A stretch of 64,000 nt of DNA from Mumia quercus (GTDB taxonomy: Bacteria; Actinomycetota; Actinomycetes; Propionibacteriales; Nocardioidaceae), in the NCBI RefSeq assembly GCF_025506335.1, contig NZ_JANZYO010000004.1, positions 434,001 to 498,000 of the forward strand, read 5' to 3'. The position numbers and the translations under genes are program-made. Shown piece by piece: positions 34,473-43,236 of the stretch. The notes under the pieces were generated by a model. That model made no database searches, had not been told where the DNA came from, and was given only the letters and a program-made list of their open reading frames with translations. How positions within the stretch are numbered: position 1 is the stretch's first letter; every line of letters begins with the position of its first letter.

Positions 34473-35435
34473 GTGCTCGAGATCCTCGGCCTTGCCCCCG
34501 ACGAGTACGACCTGTACCGGGTCCTCGTCGAGTCGGCGAGCGCGACCCCGTCGGAGCTCGCCTCGACCCTCGACGTGGACGTCGACGACGTGACTGCCTA
34601 CCTCGAGTCGCTCGAGCAGCGAGGACTCGTCGGCCGGCACGTCAGCGGCGACCACGAGCACTTCACCGCCTCGCCCCCGAGCGTCGCGATCGGCTCCCTC
34701 ATCGTGGAGCGCCAGCGCTGGCTGCGCCGCGCCGAGATCGAGCTCGAACGCCTCAACGAGCTCTACCGCAAGGCGGGCGACGAACGTACGGCCTCCGACC
34801 TCGTCGACCTCGTCCCCGGCCGCCAGGCGGGGATGCAGCGCGTGGCCCAGCTCCTGCGAGCCGCCCGGCGCGAGGTCAGGCTCACCGTGCGTACGACCAA
34901 GCTCACGACGGCGGAGTACGACTTCGCCGAGGAGCGCCGCGGCGTCGAGCGCGGGGTCCGCTTCCGGGTCCTCGCCGAGCGCGGGGTCCTCGACCGGCCC
35001 AACATGCTCACGGAGTTCCACGACGGCCAGGGCATCGACGTCCGCCTGGCGCCGTCGCTCCCGTCGCGGCTGCTCGTCGTGGACTCCGAGGTGGCGATGG
35101 TCCCGGTCATGGCGTCGCCTGACGACCTCTCCGGCGGTGCGCTGATCGTCCACCGCAGCGGCATCCTCGACAGCCTCATCGCTCTCTTCGAAGGGCTCTG
35201 GTCCCACGGCACCCCGCTCCTCCAGAGCTCGCCGTCGTCCCCGGACGACCTCGAGGAGACCGACGCGCGCATCCTCCGTCTGCTCAACGCCGGCCTGACG
35301 GATCACAAGGTCTCCAACCAGCTCGGGCTGTCGGCGCGGACGGTCCAGCGTCGGATGAGCCGCCTCATGGAGCGCGCCGGGGTCGAGACCCGGCTGCAGC
35401 TCGGGGTGGCGGCGAAGCAGCGCGGCTGGCTCTAG
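34473..35435 (+). CDS. TrmB-like / LuxR-type helix-turn-helix regulator
   Basis: A 320-residue regulator. The N-terminus is a TrmB-like winged helix (YRVLVESASATPSELASTLDVDVDDVTAYLESLEQRGLV), the middle a ligand or phospholipase-D-like sensing region, and the C-terminus a LuxR-type helix-turn-helix (AGLTDHKVSNQLGLSARTVQRRMSRLMERAGV). This architecture is frequent in actinobacteria, often of unknown target. GTG 34473 follows AAGGAGGGG; an in-frame ATG at 34335 would add 46 residues. A short hairpin GTGTCG-CGACAC (34343-34360) lies upstream. Confidence 0.8.
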   Translation: MLEILGLAPDEYDLYRVLVESASATPSELASTLDVDVDDVTAYLESLEQRGLVGRHVSGDHEHFTASPPSVAIGSLIVERQRWLRRAEIELERLNELYRKAGDERTASDLVDLVPGRQAGMQRVAQLLRAARREVRLTVRTTKLTTAEYDFAEERRGVERGVRFRVLAERGVLDRPNMLTEFHDGQGIDVRLAPSLPSRLLVVDSEVAMVPVMASPDDLSGGALIVHRSGILDSLIALFEGLWSHGTPLLQSSPSSPDDLEETDARILRLLNAGLTDHKVSNQLGLSARTVQRRMSRLMERAGVETRLQLGVAAKQRGWL

Positions 35436-36130
35436 CGTCGTCCACCTCTCGGTCTGTGGCTGAGGTGTCGGCCGGTCACGAGGACGGCGAGCAGGAGGAC
35501 CAGCTGGAACGCGGGCACCACCGGCCGCGCGAAGCTGACGAGCGCCGCACCTGCGGTGGCGCCGACGACGAGGGCGGCGAGGATGCGGGCGGACCGCGAG
35601 ATGCCCCGAGGGTGCAGGTCGGCGGCGACCTTGGCGACCAAGGTCGTGAGCGTTCCTGTGAGGTACGTCGAGGACATGCCGCTGACGCCGAACCGCAGGA
35701 TCGCGCTCGCCTGGATCCCCAGGGCCGTTGCGCTGAGCGCCAGCAGCGGCAGGACCCACACCTGCCGGGGCTCGCTGTCCAGCGCCCACCAGCCGACGGC
35801 GTACACGGCGAGGAGGACGAGCTCGAGCCCGAGTGCCACGTTGATGCGCGCCGGCCAGACGTTGTCCCCCGGGTGAGGGCGACCGGCCACCCTGGCGCCG
35901 ACGGCGACGCCCACGACGTACGCCACCAGGGCGGTCGCCACCACGCCGAGCGCGGTGGCGTCGCGTGAGCCGGCCGCTACGCCGACGAGCACGAGGTTGC
36001 CGGTCATCACCGAGGTGAACGCGCTGCCGAGAGCGAGGAAGCTGATCGCGTCCGTGGCGCCGCTGAGGACGGCGAGCGCCGCGACTGCGCGGTCTCGTGC
36101 CAGGACTTCGGGGGCAGGATGCTCTGCCAC
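35432..36130 (-). CDS. DUF1275 (YoaK) family membrane protein
   Basis: A 232-residue polytopic protein with about six hydrophobic segments. The DUF1275 signature is seen in LSGATDAISFLALGSAFTSVMTGNLVLVG and FGVSGMSSTYLTGTLTTL. The function is unknown. It overlaps the convergent HTH gene by 4 bp. Its divergent neighbour is the quinone oxidoreductase gene with a SoxR/MerR-like promoter. Confidence 0.85.
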   Translation of the reverse strand: MAEHPAPEVLARDRAVAALAVLSGATDAISFLALGSAFTSVMTGNLVLVGVAAGSRDATALGVVATALVAYVVGVAVGARVAGRPHPGDNVWPARINVALGLELVLLAVYAVGWWALDSEPRQVWVLPLLALSATALGIQASAILRFGVSGMSSTYLTGTLTTLVAKVAADLHPRGISRSARILAALVVGATAGAALVSFARPVVPAFQLVLLLAVLVTGRHLSHRPRGGRR

Positions 36131-36173
36131 GGCGACGACCGTACACGCGTCGAGGAGACTCCGCGGATCGCGC

Positions 36174-36204
36174 TTGACCTCAAGTCGACTTGAGCGTCGA
36201 GACT
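36174..36204 (+). promoter_or_regulatory. MerR/SoxR-type promoter
   Basis: A -35 TTGACC (36174-36179) is followed by a 19-bp spacer and GAGACT (36199-36204). The spacer carries the perfect 16-bp palindrome CTCAAGTCGACTTGAG (36179-36194). The long spacer with a central dyad is the hallmark of MerR-family activation. The palindrome closely resembles the SoxR site CCTCAAGTTAACTTGAGG (from memory). No merR-like gene is adjacent. Confidence 0.65.
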
Positions 36205-36234
36205 CGCAGCATTCCGTCCGACGAAGGAGATCCG

Positions 36235-37203
36235 ATGCGCGCAGTGCAGGTCAGCGGGTACGGCGGCCCCGAGGTGCTGGAGGTCGTCGACCTCCCGGTT
36301 CCCTCGCCTGGTCCCGGTGAGGTCGGGATCGAGGTGGCGGTGGCGGACGTGATCTTCCTCGACACGCTGCTGCGCGGAGGCGGAGGTCAGCAGTGGGGGA
36401 TGTCGGTGCCGTACGTCCCCGGCGGTGCCGTCGTCGGGACGGTGCGCGCGGTCGGCGACGGCGTGGCCGAGGCGTGGATCGGGCAGCGTGTGCTGGCCCG
36501 TACGGGGACCGCGGGCGCGTCCGCCGAGCACGCGGTGGCGTCGGTCGCGCTCGTCGTACCGCTCGACGCGGACCTCGACGACGGCGAGGCGGCCGCGCTG
36601 TCACGTGACGGCGTCACGTCGATCCGTCTGCTCGACGTCACCCGGGTGGATCGAGGCGACCGCGTGCTCATCAACGCCGCTGCGGGTGGTGCGGGGGCGC
36701 TGCTCGTGCAGGCGGCGCTCGCGCGCGGGGCGTCGGTGGTGGGGGCGGCTCGCGGGGAGCGCAAGCTCGCGCTCGTCCGTGAGCTCGGAGCCGAGGCCGT
36801 CGACTACTCGGAGCCGGGATGGACGGAGAAAGCCCTCGCCGCGTTCGGGGGGCGGCGGCCGACCGTGCTGCTGGAGGGTGCCGGTGGGACGCCAGGACAG
36901 GAGGCGTTCACGGTGCTCGCCGACGGCGGGCGGCTCGTCGCGTACGGGGCGGCGGGCGGGTTCTTGCAGCCCGACCCGGATGAGGTCCGCCGACGGGGGC
37001 TGGAGGTCGACGGCATCACCGGCGTCCAGCTCCCGGACAACCAGGTGCGCGCATTGATGGGCCATGCCCTGGAGCTGCTGCGCGAGGGGTTCTGGTCGCC
37101 GGTGATCCGGCAGCGGTACCCGCTCGAGCGGTTGGCCGACGCCCACCGCGGCCTCGAGGAGAGGACCGCGGTGGCGAAGACGCTGATCGACGTGCGTCCT
37201 TGA
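36235..37203 (+). CDS. MDR-superfamily quinone oxidoreductase
   Basis: A 322-residue zinc-independent medium-chain reductase of the QOR type, with MRAVQVSGYGGPEVLEVVDLP at the start and nucleotide-binding INAAAGGAGALLVQAA. Zinc ligands of alcohol dehydrogenases (GHE and the four-Cys loop) are absent. Such enzymes reduce quinones or enones with NADPH. Expression from a SoxR-like promoter suggests a response to redox-cycling compounds. The ATG follows GAAGGAGATCCG. Confidence 0.86.
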   Translation: MRAVQVSGYGGPEVLEVVDLPVPSPGPGEVGIEVAVADVIFLDTLLRGGGGQQWGMSVPYVPGGAVVGTVRAVGDGVAEAWIGQRVLARTGTAGASAEHAVASVALVVPLDADLDDGEAAALSRDGVTSIRLLDVTRVDRGDRVLINAAAGGAGALLVQAALARGASVVGAARGERKLALVRELGAEAVDYSEPGWTEKALAAFGGRRPTVLLEGAGGTPGQEAFTVLADGGRLVAYGAAGGFLQPDPDEVRRRGLEVDGITGVQLPDNQVRALMGHALELLREGFWSPVIRQRYPLERLADAHRGLEERTAVAKTLIDVRP

Positions 37204-37229
37204 CCGCTGAGTAAGCGCTCGCTTAGCGT
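37200..37229 (+). promoter_or_regulatory. Lipase promoter with TetR-type operator GTAAGCG-N2-CGCTTAG
   Basis: TTGACC (37200-37205), an 18-bp spacer and TAGCGT (37224-37229) form a good promoter. The dyad GTAAGCGCTCGCTTAG (37211-37226) fills the spacer and touches the -10, suited to repression. Nearly the same dyad occurs at 54076-54091 before the acyl-CoA dehydrogenase genes. Confidence 0.6.
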
Positions 37230-37273
37230 CGTGGATCACATCGCACTCTCGACCGTACGAGTCAGGAGCCCTC

Positions 37274-38605
37274 GTGAAGCGAGCACTCAGCGTCGTTGTC
37301 GCCGCCCTCTTCCTCGTCCTCGGCACGCTCACGGCGCCGGCCGCCGCCGATCGGGGCTCAGGTGGGCGGCAACCCGATCCTCGACCGATCGTCTTCGTGC
37401 ACGGGTCAGCGGGGTCGGCCAGCCAGTTCCAGACGCCGGCGCTGCGGTTCGCGAGCAACGGGTACGACGTCGCTGACATCGAGGCGGTCGAGTACGACAC
37501 GCAGTTCCAGAGCAACTCGCTCGTCCAGGTGCACGAGCGGATCGACACTGCGGTCGCGGCGCTCCTGGAGCGGACCGGCGCCGACAGGGTCGACCTCGTC
37601 GGCCACTCCCTCGGCACGTACGTCTCGCAGCAGTACCTCGTCAGCTCCCCGGCTCGTGCGGCTCGGGTGGCGCACTACGTCAACGTCGACGGCGTGACGG
37701 CGTCGTCCCCGCCGGGAGGCGTCGACACCCTGGCGTTGTGGGCCGAGCCGTGGCGCTACCCCGGAGTCACCCGCGAGATCACCGGTGCCACGAACGTCGA
37801 CCTCGGCGAGCAGGGACACACCGAGGCGGTCACCTCCGTGGAGAGCTTCCGTGCGATGTTCCGGTTCTTCAACGGTCGCGAGCCCACGACCGTCGAGGTC
37901 GAGCCGGAGCGCGGCCCGCGTGAGGTGTCCGGACGCGTGCACTTCTTCGTGAGCAACCTGCCGGTCGTCGACGGCACGCTGCGCGTCTTTCGGCTGAACC
38001 CGGCCACCGGCGCCCGTCTCGGGCGGCCCGTCGCCACGTTCGCGGTGACCGACGGAGCCTTCGGCCCGTTCCGTGCGACGCCCCAGACCCGCTACGAGCT
38101 CGAGCTCACGCGCGGCGAGATCACGCACCACTTCTACACCGAGCCGTTCACGCGGTCCGACCGGTTCGTCCGTCTTCTCACCGACCAGCCGGGCGGGATC
38201 GTCCGGAGCATCATGACGTCCTCGCCACGGCACACCAACCTCACGATCAGCCGCAACAAGGAGTGGTGGAGCGACCAGGCGGGGCGCAACGACACCCTTA
38301 CCATCGACGGCGTCTCGGTGCTCGACGGCATCGCCCCACGCACGAAGCGGGCGATCGGCCTCGCCGTGGGCGACAAGGGCGCTGACGGCGTGAGCGTGCT
38401 CGGCCAGCCGATCGCCGAGTTCGCGGCGGTGCCCTTCATCACCGGCGTCGACTACGTCATGAAGGCGGGCGGTTCGACGCCGAGCGCGCGAGGGCTGCGG
38501 CTGCGCGTGGAGCCGCGAGACGGCACGCGGACGCACGCGCTGACCGTCCCGGCGTGGCCGTCGTCGGACCACTGGGTCTCGGTGCAGTTCGACGCGCACG
38601 ACTGA
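37274..38605 (+). CDS. Secreted alpha/beta-hydrolase lipase
   Basis: A 443-residue exported protein. The signal peptide ends near PAAA|DR. The lipase fold has PIVFVHGSAGSASQF (oxyanion loop) and nucleophile S112 in GHSLG. A beta-rich C-terminal part follows (VSGRVHFFVSNLPVVDGTLRVF), as in PHB-depolymerase or lipase-like secreted esterases. It probably releases fatty acids from lipids outside the cell. The start is GTG 37274 after AGGAG. The GTAAGCG-type operator suggests control together with fatty-acid or steroid catabolism. Confidence 0.85.
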   Translation: MKRALSVVVAALFLVLGTLTAPAAADRGSGGRQPDPRPIVFVHGSAGSASQFQTPALRFASNGYDVADIEAVEYDTQFQSNSLVQVHERIDTAVAALLERTGADRVDLVGHSLGTYVSQQYLVSSPARAARVAHYVNVDGVTASSPPGGVDTLALWAEPWRYPGVTREITGATNVDLGEQGHTEAVTSVESFRAMFRFFNGREPTTVEVEPERGPREVSGRVHFFVSNLPVVDGTLRVFRLNPATGARLGRPVATFAVTDGAFGPFRATPQTRYELELTRGEITHHFYTEPFTRSDRFVRLLTDQPGGIVRSIMTSSPRHTNLTISRNKEWWSDQAGRNDTLTIDGVSVLDGIAPRTKRAIGLAVGDKGADGVSVLGQPIAEFAAVPFITGVDYVMKAGGSTPSARGLRLRVEPRDGTRTHALTVPAWPSSDHWVSVQFDAHD

Positions 38606-38610
38606 CGCTC

Positions 38611-38640
38611 TTGGTGGCGGGGGTTAACAACCGTTAACAT
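38611..38640 (+). promoter_or_regulatory. Leaderless promoter with GTTAAC operator for acyl-CoA carboxylase operon
   Basis: TTGGTG (38611-38616), an 18-bp spacer and TAACAT (38635-38640) are followed after 6 nt by the ATG at 38647, so transcription would start at the first base of the coding region. There is no ribosome-binding site. GTTAAC-AACC-GTTAAC (38623-38638) is an inverted repeat overlapping the -10, a likely repressor site. Confidence 0.6.
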
Positions 38641-38646
38641 CTCCCC

Positions 38647-40197
38647 ATGCACCCCACCGGCATGCGTGAACTCGTCGCCGAGCTCCGCGAGCGCCTCGCC
38701 GTCGTGCGGACCGGCGGGTCCGCGCGCGCTCGCGAGAAGCACGAGAAGCGCGGCAAGCTCTTCGTCCGCGACCGCGTCGACCGGCTCCTCGACCCCGGCT
38801 CGCCGTTCCTCGAGATCGCGCCGCTCGCGGCGTACGGGATGTACGGGGCCGACGGTGACCCGTACGCGGTCCCGAGCGCCGGCGTGGTCGCCGGCATCGG
38901 GCGCGTATCGGGACGCGAGTGCGTGGTCGTGGCGAACGACGCGACCGTCAAGGGCGGCACGTACTACCCGCTGACGGTCAAGAAGCACCTGCGCGCCCAG
39001 ACCATCGCGCAGGAGAACCGCCTTCCGTGCCTCTACCTCGTGGACTCCGGCGGCGCGTTCCTGCCGATGCAGGACGAGGTGTTCCCCGACCGCGAGCACT
39101 TCGGCCGCATCTTCTACAACCAGGCGCAGATGTCGGCGCAGGGCATCCCGCAGATCGCGGCCGTGATGGGATCGTGCACGGCCGGCGGCGCCTACGTGCC
39201 GGCGATGAGCGACGAAACCGTCATCGTCCGCGACCAGGGCACGATCTTCCTCGGTGGTCCTCCGCTCGTGAAGGCGGCCACGGGTGAGGTCGTCACCGCC
39301 GAGGAGCTCGGCGGCGGCGAGGTCCACGCGCGAAGGTCCGGCGTCGTCGACCACCTCGCCGACGACGACGCGCACGCGCTGGCGATCCTGCGCAGCATCG
39401 TCGCGACCTTCGAGCGCCGCACCCCGCCGAGCCTCGAGCGCGCCGAGGTCGTGGAGCCGCTGGAGGACCCGCAGAGCCTGTACGACGTCGTCCCGACCGA
39501 CTCGCGCACCCCGTACGACGTCCGCGAGGTGATCCGCCGGGTGGTGGACGGCTCGTCGTTCCACGAGTTCAAGCCGCTGTACGGCGAGACGCTCGTGTGC
39601 GCGTTCGCCCGCATCTGGGGCTACCCGGTCGCGATCGTGGCCAACAACGGCATCCTCTTCTCGGAGTCGTCGCTCAAGGGCGCGCACTTCATCGAGCTCG
39701 CCAACCAGCGCGGCATCCCCTTGGTGTTCCTGCAGAACATCACCGGCTTCATGGTCGGACGCGAGTACGAGAACGGCGGTATCGCCAAGGACGGCGCCAA
39801 GCTCGTCACCGCGGTCGCATCGTCGGTCGTGCCGCGGTTCACCGTCGTCATCGGCGGGTCGTTCGGTGCGGGCAACTACGGCATGTCCGGGCGCGCGTAC
39901 GACCCTCGCTTCCTGTGGATGTGGCCCAACGCCAAGATCTCGGTGATGGGCGGCGAGCAGGCGGCGTCGGTGCTCGCGACCGTGCGCGGATTCGACTCGG
40001 CCGAGGAGGAAGAGGCGTTCAAGGCGCCGATCCGGGCCCAGTACGAAGAGCAGGGCTCGGCGTACTACTCGACCGCGCGGCTGTGGGACGACGGCATCAT
40101 CGACCCCGCCGACACCCGGCGTGTGCTCGGCATGGCGCTGCAGGCGTCGTCGCACGCGCCGATCCCCGAACCCCACTACGGCGTCTTCCGGATGTGA
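38647..40197 (+). CDS. Acyl-CoA carboxylase carboxyltransferase (methylcrotonyl-CoA type beta subunit)
   Basis: A 516-residue carboxyltransferase subunit with both crotonase-like halves: [44 protein letters not shown] and the C-terminal [17 protein letters not shown]. These patterns match methylcrotonyl-CoA carboxylase beta subunits (AccD1/LiuB group). With the biotin carboxylase and HMG-CoA lyase genes downstream, it most likely carboxylates 3-methylcrotonyl-CoA in leucine breakdown. Translation appears leaderless. Confidence 0.92.
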   Translation: MHPTGMRELVAELRERLAVVRTGGSARAREKHEKRGKLFVRDRVDRLLDPGSPFLEIAPLAAYGMYGADGDPYAVPSAGVVAGIGRVSGRECVVVANDATVKGGTYYPLTVKKHLRAQTIAQENRLPCLYLVDSGGAFLPMQDEVFPDREHFGRIFYNQAQMSAQGIPQIAAVMGSCTAGGAYVPAMSDETVIVRDQGTIFLGGPPLVKAATGEVVTAEELGGGEVHARRSGVVDHLADDDAHALAILRSIVATFERRTPPSLERAEVVEPLEDPQSLYDVVPTDSRTPYDVREVIRRVVDGSSFHEFKPLYGETLVCAFARIWGYPVAIVANNGILFSESSLKGAHFIELANQRGIPLVFLQNITGFMVGREYENGGIAKDGAKLVTAVASSVVPRFTVVIGGSFGAGNYGMSGRAYDPRFLWMWPNAKISVMGGEQAASVLATVRGFDSAEEEEAFKAPIRAQYEEQGSAYYSTARLWDDGIIDPADTRRVLGMALQASSHAPIPEPHYGVFRM

Positions 40198-40202
40198 GCG
40201 CG

Positions 40203-42293
40203 ATGACTGATCCGAATCCCCCCGCTGGTCGAGTAGCCGAGCCGCGCTCCTCCGCTGGTCGAGTAGCCGAGCCGCGCTCCTCCGCTGGTCGAGTAGCCGA
40301 GCCGCTAGGCGAGGCGTATCGAGACCCGGGTCTCGATACGCCCTCCGCTAGCGCTCCGGGCTACTCGACCAGCCAGGTGGGTGCTTCGGGCTACTCGACC
40401 AGCCAGGTGGGTGCTTCGGGCTACTCGACCAGCCAGGTGGGCGCTTCCCGATTCACGTCCGTCCTCGTCGCCAACCGCGGCGAGATCGCGGTCCGTGTCG
40501 TCCGTGCGGTGCAGGCCGCCGGCCTGCGCGCTGTCGCGGTCCATTCCGACCTCGACGCCACCGCGCCGCACGTGCGCCTCGCCGACCACGCCGAGCGCAT
40601 CTCGTCGTACCTCGACGTGGACGCCGTCATCGACGCGGCGCGACGCAGCGGCGCCCAGGCGGTCCACCCGGGGTACGGGTTCCTGTCCGAGCGCGCCGAC
40701 GCCGCCCGCGCGGTCGTCGACGCCGGGCTCGTCTGGATCGGGCCGAGCCCCGACGTCATCGACCTGATGGGCCGCAAGGACCGTGCCCGCGAGGTCGCCG
40801 AGCGTGCCGGGGTGCCCGTCACGCGTCGGTACGAGCCGGACGCGGTGCCCGCCGACGCGTACCCGGTCCTCGTCAAGGCCGCCGCCGGCGGCGGTGGCAA
40901 GGGCATGCGCGTCGTGCGTGACGCAGCCGACCTGACCGACGCGCTCGCGGCGGCCCGACGCGAGGCGGCGAGCGCGTTCGGCGACGACACCCTCCTCGTC
41001 GAGGAGTACGTCGAGCGCGGGCGTCACGTCGAGGTGCAGGTGATCGGCGACGAGCACGGCACCGTCTTGCACCTGTTCGAACGCGACTGCTCGGCGCAGC
41101 GTCGCCACCAGAAGGTCCTCGAGGAGGCGCCGGCGCCGACGATCTCCGACGCCACCCGCGCCCGTCTGACCGGCGCGGCCGTCGCGCTCGCGAGCGAGGT
41201 CGGCTACGTCAACGCGGGCACGGTCGAGTTCCTCGTGCACGGCGCGGACGACACCGAGGTCGCGTTCCTCGAGATGAACACGCGCCTTCAGGTCGAGCAC
41301 CCCGTCACCGAGGCGATCACCGGGCTCGACCTCGTCGCGCTCCAGCTCCAGATCGCACAGGGGTTGCCGCTGCCCCTGGCTCAGGCCGACGTGACGGCGA
41401 CCGGTCACGCCATCGAGGCCCGCGTCTACGCCGAGGACCCGTACGCGGGGTTCCTGCCGCAAGCGGGTCGTGCCACTCAGGTCGTGTGGCCCGACCACGT
41501 CCGCGTCGACGCGGCGCTCGAGTCCGGCGCGGAGGTGACCACCTCGTACGACCCGATGCTCGGCAAGGTGATCGCGCACGCGCCCGACCGGGACACGGCC
41601 CGCGCCGCGCTCGTCGACGCGCTGGACCGCACCGCCGTCTTCGGCATCACGACGAACACCGGCTTCCTGCGGCGCCTCGTCGCATCCGACGCGTTCGGGG
41701 ACGCGGCGATCCACACCGCGTGGCTCGACTCGCCCGCGGCCGGCGAGCTGACGACGCGTCCGGAGGTCCCCGGCGCCGCCGTCGACACCGCGGCCCGCGC
41801 GTGGGCGCGCGCTCGCGTCGCCCCGGGCGATGACCCGTTCGGCGCTGCCGACGGCTGGCGCTCGGCGGGCGACGCGGCGCCGGTGCTGGTGTCGCTGGTG
41901 GATGCCGACGGCGTCGCGGTCGAGCGGGCGCTGCCCGCGGGGTCGTACGAGGCGCCCCTGGCCGACCTCGCGTCGGTCGACCACACCGGCGTGACCGTGG
42001 CGCACGAGGGACAGGCGTGGCGGTTCCGCCACCCCGACCCGGCACGCGACCGCGTGGCAGAAGGTGCCGGTGACGCGGACGTCGTCTCTCCCATGCCGGG
42101 CACGGTCCTCTCCGTCTCCGTGAAGGAAGGTGAGACGGTGGAGGAAGGTCAGGTCCTCGGCGTCGTGGAGGCGATGAAGATGGAGATCGCGCTCAAGGCC
42201 CCGTACGCGGGTGCCGTCGCCCACGTCGGCGTCCGCGCCGGTGACCAGGTCGCCCTGGGCGCGCTGCTGTTCTCGATGGAGGTCGACGCATGA
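40203..42293 (+). CDS. Acyl-CoA carboxylase biotin carboxylase/biotin carrier subunit with translated repeat insert
   Basis: A 696-residue alpha subunit. The biotin carboxylase domain starts at about residue 83 (FTSVLVANRGEIAVR), with ATP-grasp motifs KAAAGGGGKGMR and FLEMNTRLQVEHPVTE. The C-terminal biotinyl domain carries EAMKME with K659. Residues 7-82 are encoded by a palindromic repeat and read as three PAGRVAEPRS-like units, a linker and three GYSTSQVGAS units; normal homologues begin near residue 83. ATG 40203 lies 5 nt after the upstream stop; in-frame GTGs at 40377, 40407 and 40437 are alternatives without a ribosome site. It acts with the preceding carboxyltransferase. Confidence 0.9.
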   Translation: MTDPNPPAGRVAEPRSSAGRVAEPRSSAGRVAEPLGEAYRDPGLDTPSASAPGYSTSQVGASGYSTSQVGASGYSTSQVGASRFTSVLVANRGEIAVRVVRAVQAAGLRAVAVHSDLDATAPHVRLADHAERISSYLDVDAVIDAARRSGAQAVHPGYGFLSERADAARAVVDAGLVWIGPSPDVIDLMGRKDRAREVAERAGVPVTRRYEPDAVPADAYPVLVKAAAGGGGKGMRVVRDAADLTDALAAARREAASAFGDDTLLVEEYVERGRHVEVQVIGDEHGTVLHLFERDCSAQRRHQKVLEEAPAPTISDATRARLTGAAVALASEVGYVNAGTVEFLVHGADDTEVAFLEMNTRLQVEHPVTEAITGLDLVALQLQIAQGLPLPLAQADVTATGHAIEARVYAEDPYAGFLPQAGRATQVVWPDHVRVDAALESGAEVTTSYDPMLGKVIAHAPDRDTARAALVDALDRTAVFGITTNTGFLRRLVASDAFGDAAIHTAWLDSPAAGELTTRPEVPGAAVDTAARAWARARVAPGDDPFGAADGWRSAGDAAPVLVSLVDADGVAVERALPAGSYEAPLADLASVDHTGVTVAHEGQAWRFRHPDPARDRVAEGAGDADVVSPMPGTVLSVSVKEGETVEEGQVLGVVEAMKMEIALKAPYAGAVAHVGVRAGDQVALGALLFSMEVDA
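40222..40447. repeat. Tandem-triplicated inverted repeat inside the biotin carboxylase gene
   Basis: Three 30-nt units starting CCGCTGGTCGAGTAGCCGAG (40222, 40252, 40282) lead to a perfect 30-nt palindrome with arms GGCGTATCGAGACCC (40313-40342). Three 30-nt units containing GGGCTACTCGACCAGCCAGG follow (40358, 40388, 40418). The two unit types are complementary around CTGGTCGAGTAGCC. All units are 10 codons long, so the reading frame is kept. Similar single-copy palindromes are, as I recall, widespread in Nocardioidaceae intergenic DNA. Confidence 0.92.
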
Positions 42294-43219
42294 GCCTGCC
42301 TGCCGTCCACCACGACCCTAGCCTTCCGGAGCGGGTGACGATCTACGAGGTCGGCGCGCGCGACGGTCTCCAAAACGAGTCGGGCGTGATCCCGCTCGCG
42401 ACCAAGCGGGAGTTCGTGCAGCGGCTCACCGTGGCGGGTCTCCCGGTGGTCGAGGCGACCAGCTTCGTGCATCCGAAGTGGGTCCCGCAGCTGGCCGACG
42501 CCGCCGATCTCGTGGCCGCGCTCGACCTGCACGGCCCCACGCCGTACCCCGTCCTCGTCCCCAACGAACGCGGCCTCGACCGCGCGCTCGAAGCGGGCGT
42601 CACCCACGTCGCGATCTTCGGCAGCGCCACCGAGACGTTCGCGAGCAAGAACCTCAACAGCACGTACGAGGACCAGTTCGCGATGTTCGAGCCGGTCGTA
42701 CGCCGCGCGCTCGACGCCGGTGTGAAGGTGCGGGCGTACCTCTCGATGTGCTTCGGAGACCCCTGGGAGGGCGAGGTCGCGCTCGACCGCGTCGTCACGG
42801 CCGGAGAGCGGCTGCTCGGCATGGGCGCGTACGAGCTGTCGCTCGGGGACACGATCGGCGTCGGCACCGCGCACCACGTCGAGGCACTGCTCGACGCCTT
42901 CGGGGAGGCCGGCGTGGGTGTCGACCGCCTCGCGATGCACTTCCACGACACGTACGGGCAGGCGCTCGCCAACACGTACGCGGCGCTGCGGCACGGGGTC
43001 ACGACCTTCGACGCGTCCGCCGGCGGCCTCGGCGGCTGCCCGTACGCGAAGTCCGCGACCGGCAACCTCGCGACCGAGGACCTCGTGTGGATGCTCGACG
43101 GGCTCGGCATCGCGCACGGTGTCGACCTGCCCGCGTTGGCGCAGACCAGCGTGTGGATGGCCGAGCAGCTGGGATGTCCGTCGCCGTCTGCGGTCGTACG
43201 GGCGCTCACGGCCGGCTGA
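42290..43219 (+). CDS. mvaB: Hydroxymethylglutaryl-CoA lyase
   Basis: A 309-residue HMGL-like TIM barrel that splits HMG-CoA to acetoacetate and acetyl-CoA, the last step of leucine degradation. Motifs: YEVGARDGLQNE at the start, LSLGDTIGVGT, the metal ligands in AMHFHDTYGQ and the signature GGLGGCPYAKSATGNLATED with its catalytic Cys. It starts at an ATGA overlap with the biotin carboxylase gene. Isovaleryl-CoA dehydrogenase and methylglutaconyl-CoA hydratase genes are not in this cluster. Confidence 0.94.
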   Translation: MSLPAVHHDPSLPERVTIYEVGARDGLQNESGVIPLATKREFVQRLTVAGLPVVEATSFVHPKWVPQLADAADLVAALDLHGPTPYPVLVPNERGLDRALEAGVTHVAIFGSATETFASKNLNSTYEDQFAMFEPVVRRALDAGVKVRAYLSMCFGDPWEGEVALDRVVTAGERLLGMGAYELSLGDTIGVGTAHHVEALLDAFGEAGVGVDRLAMHFHDTYGQALANTYAALRHGVTTFDASAGGLGGCPYAKSATGNLATEDLVWMLDGLGIAHGVDLPALAQTSVWMAEQLGCPSPSAVVRALTAG

Positions 43220-43236
43220 GCGCCTACGCTGCCGGG

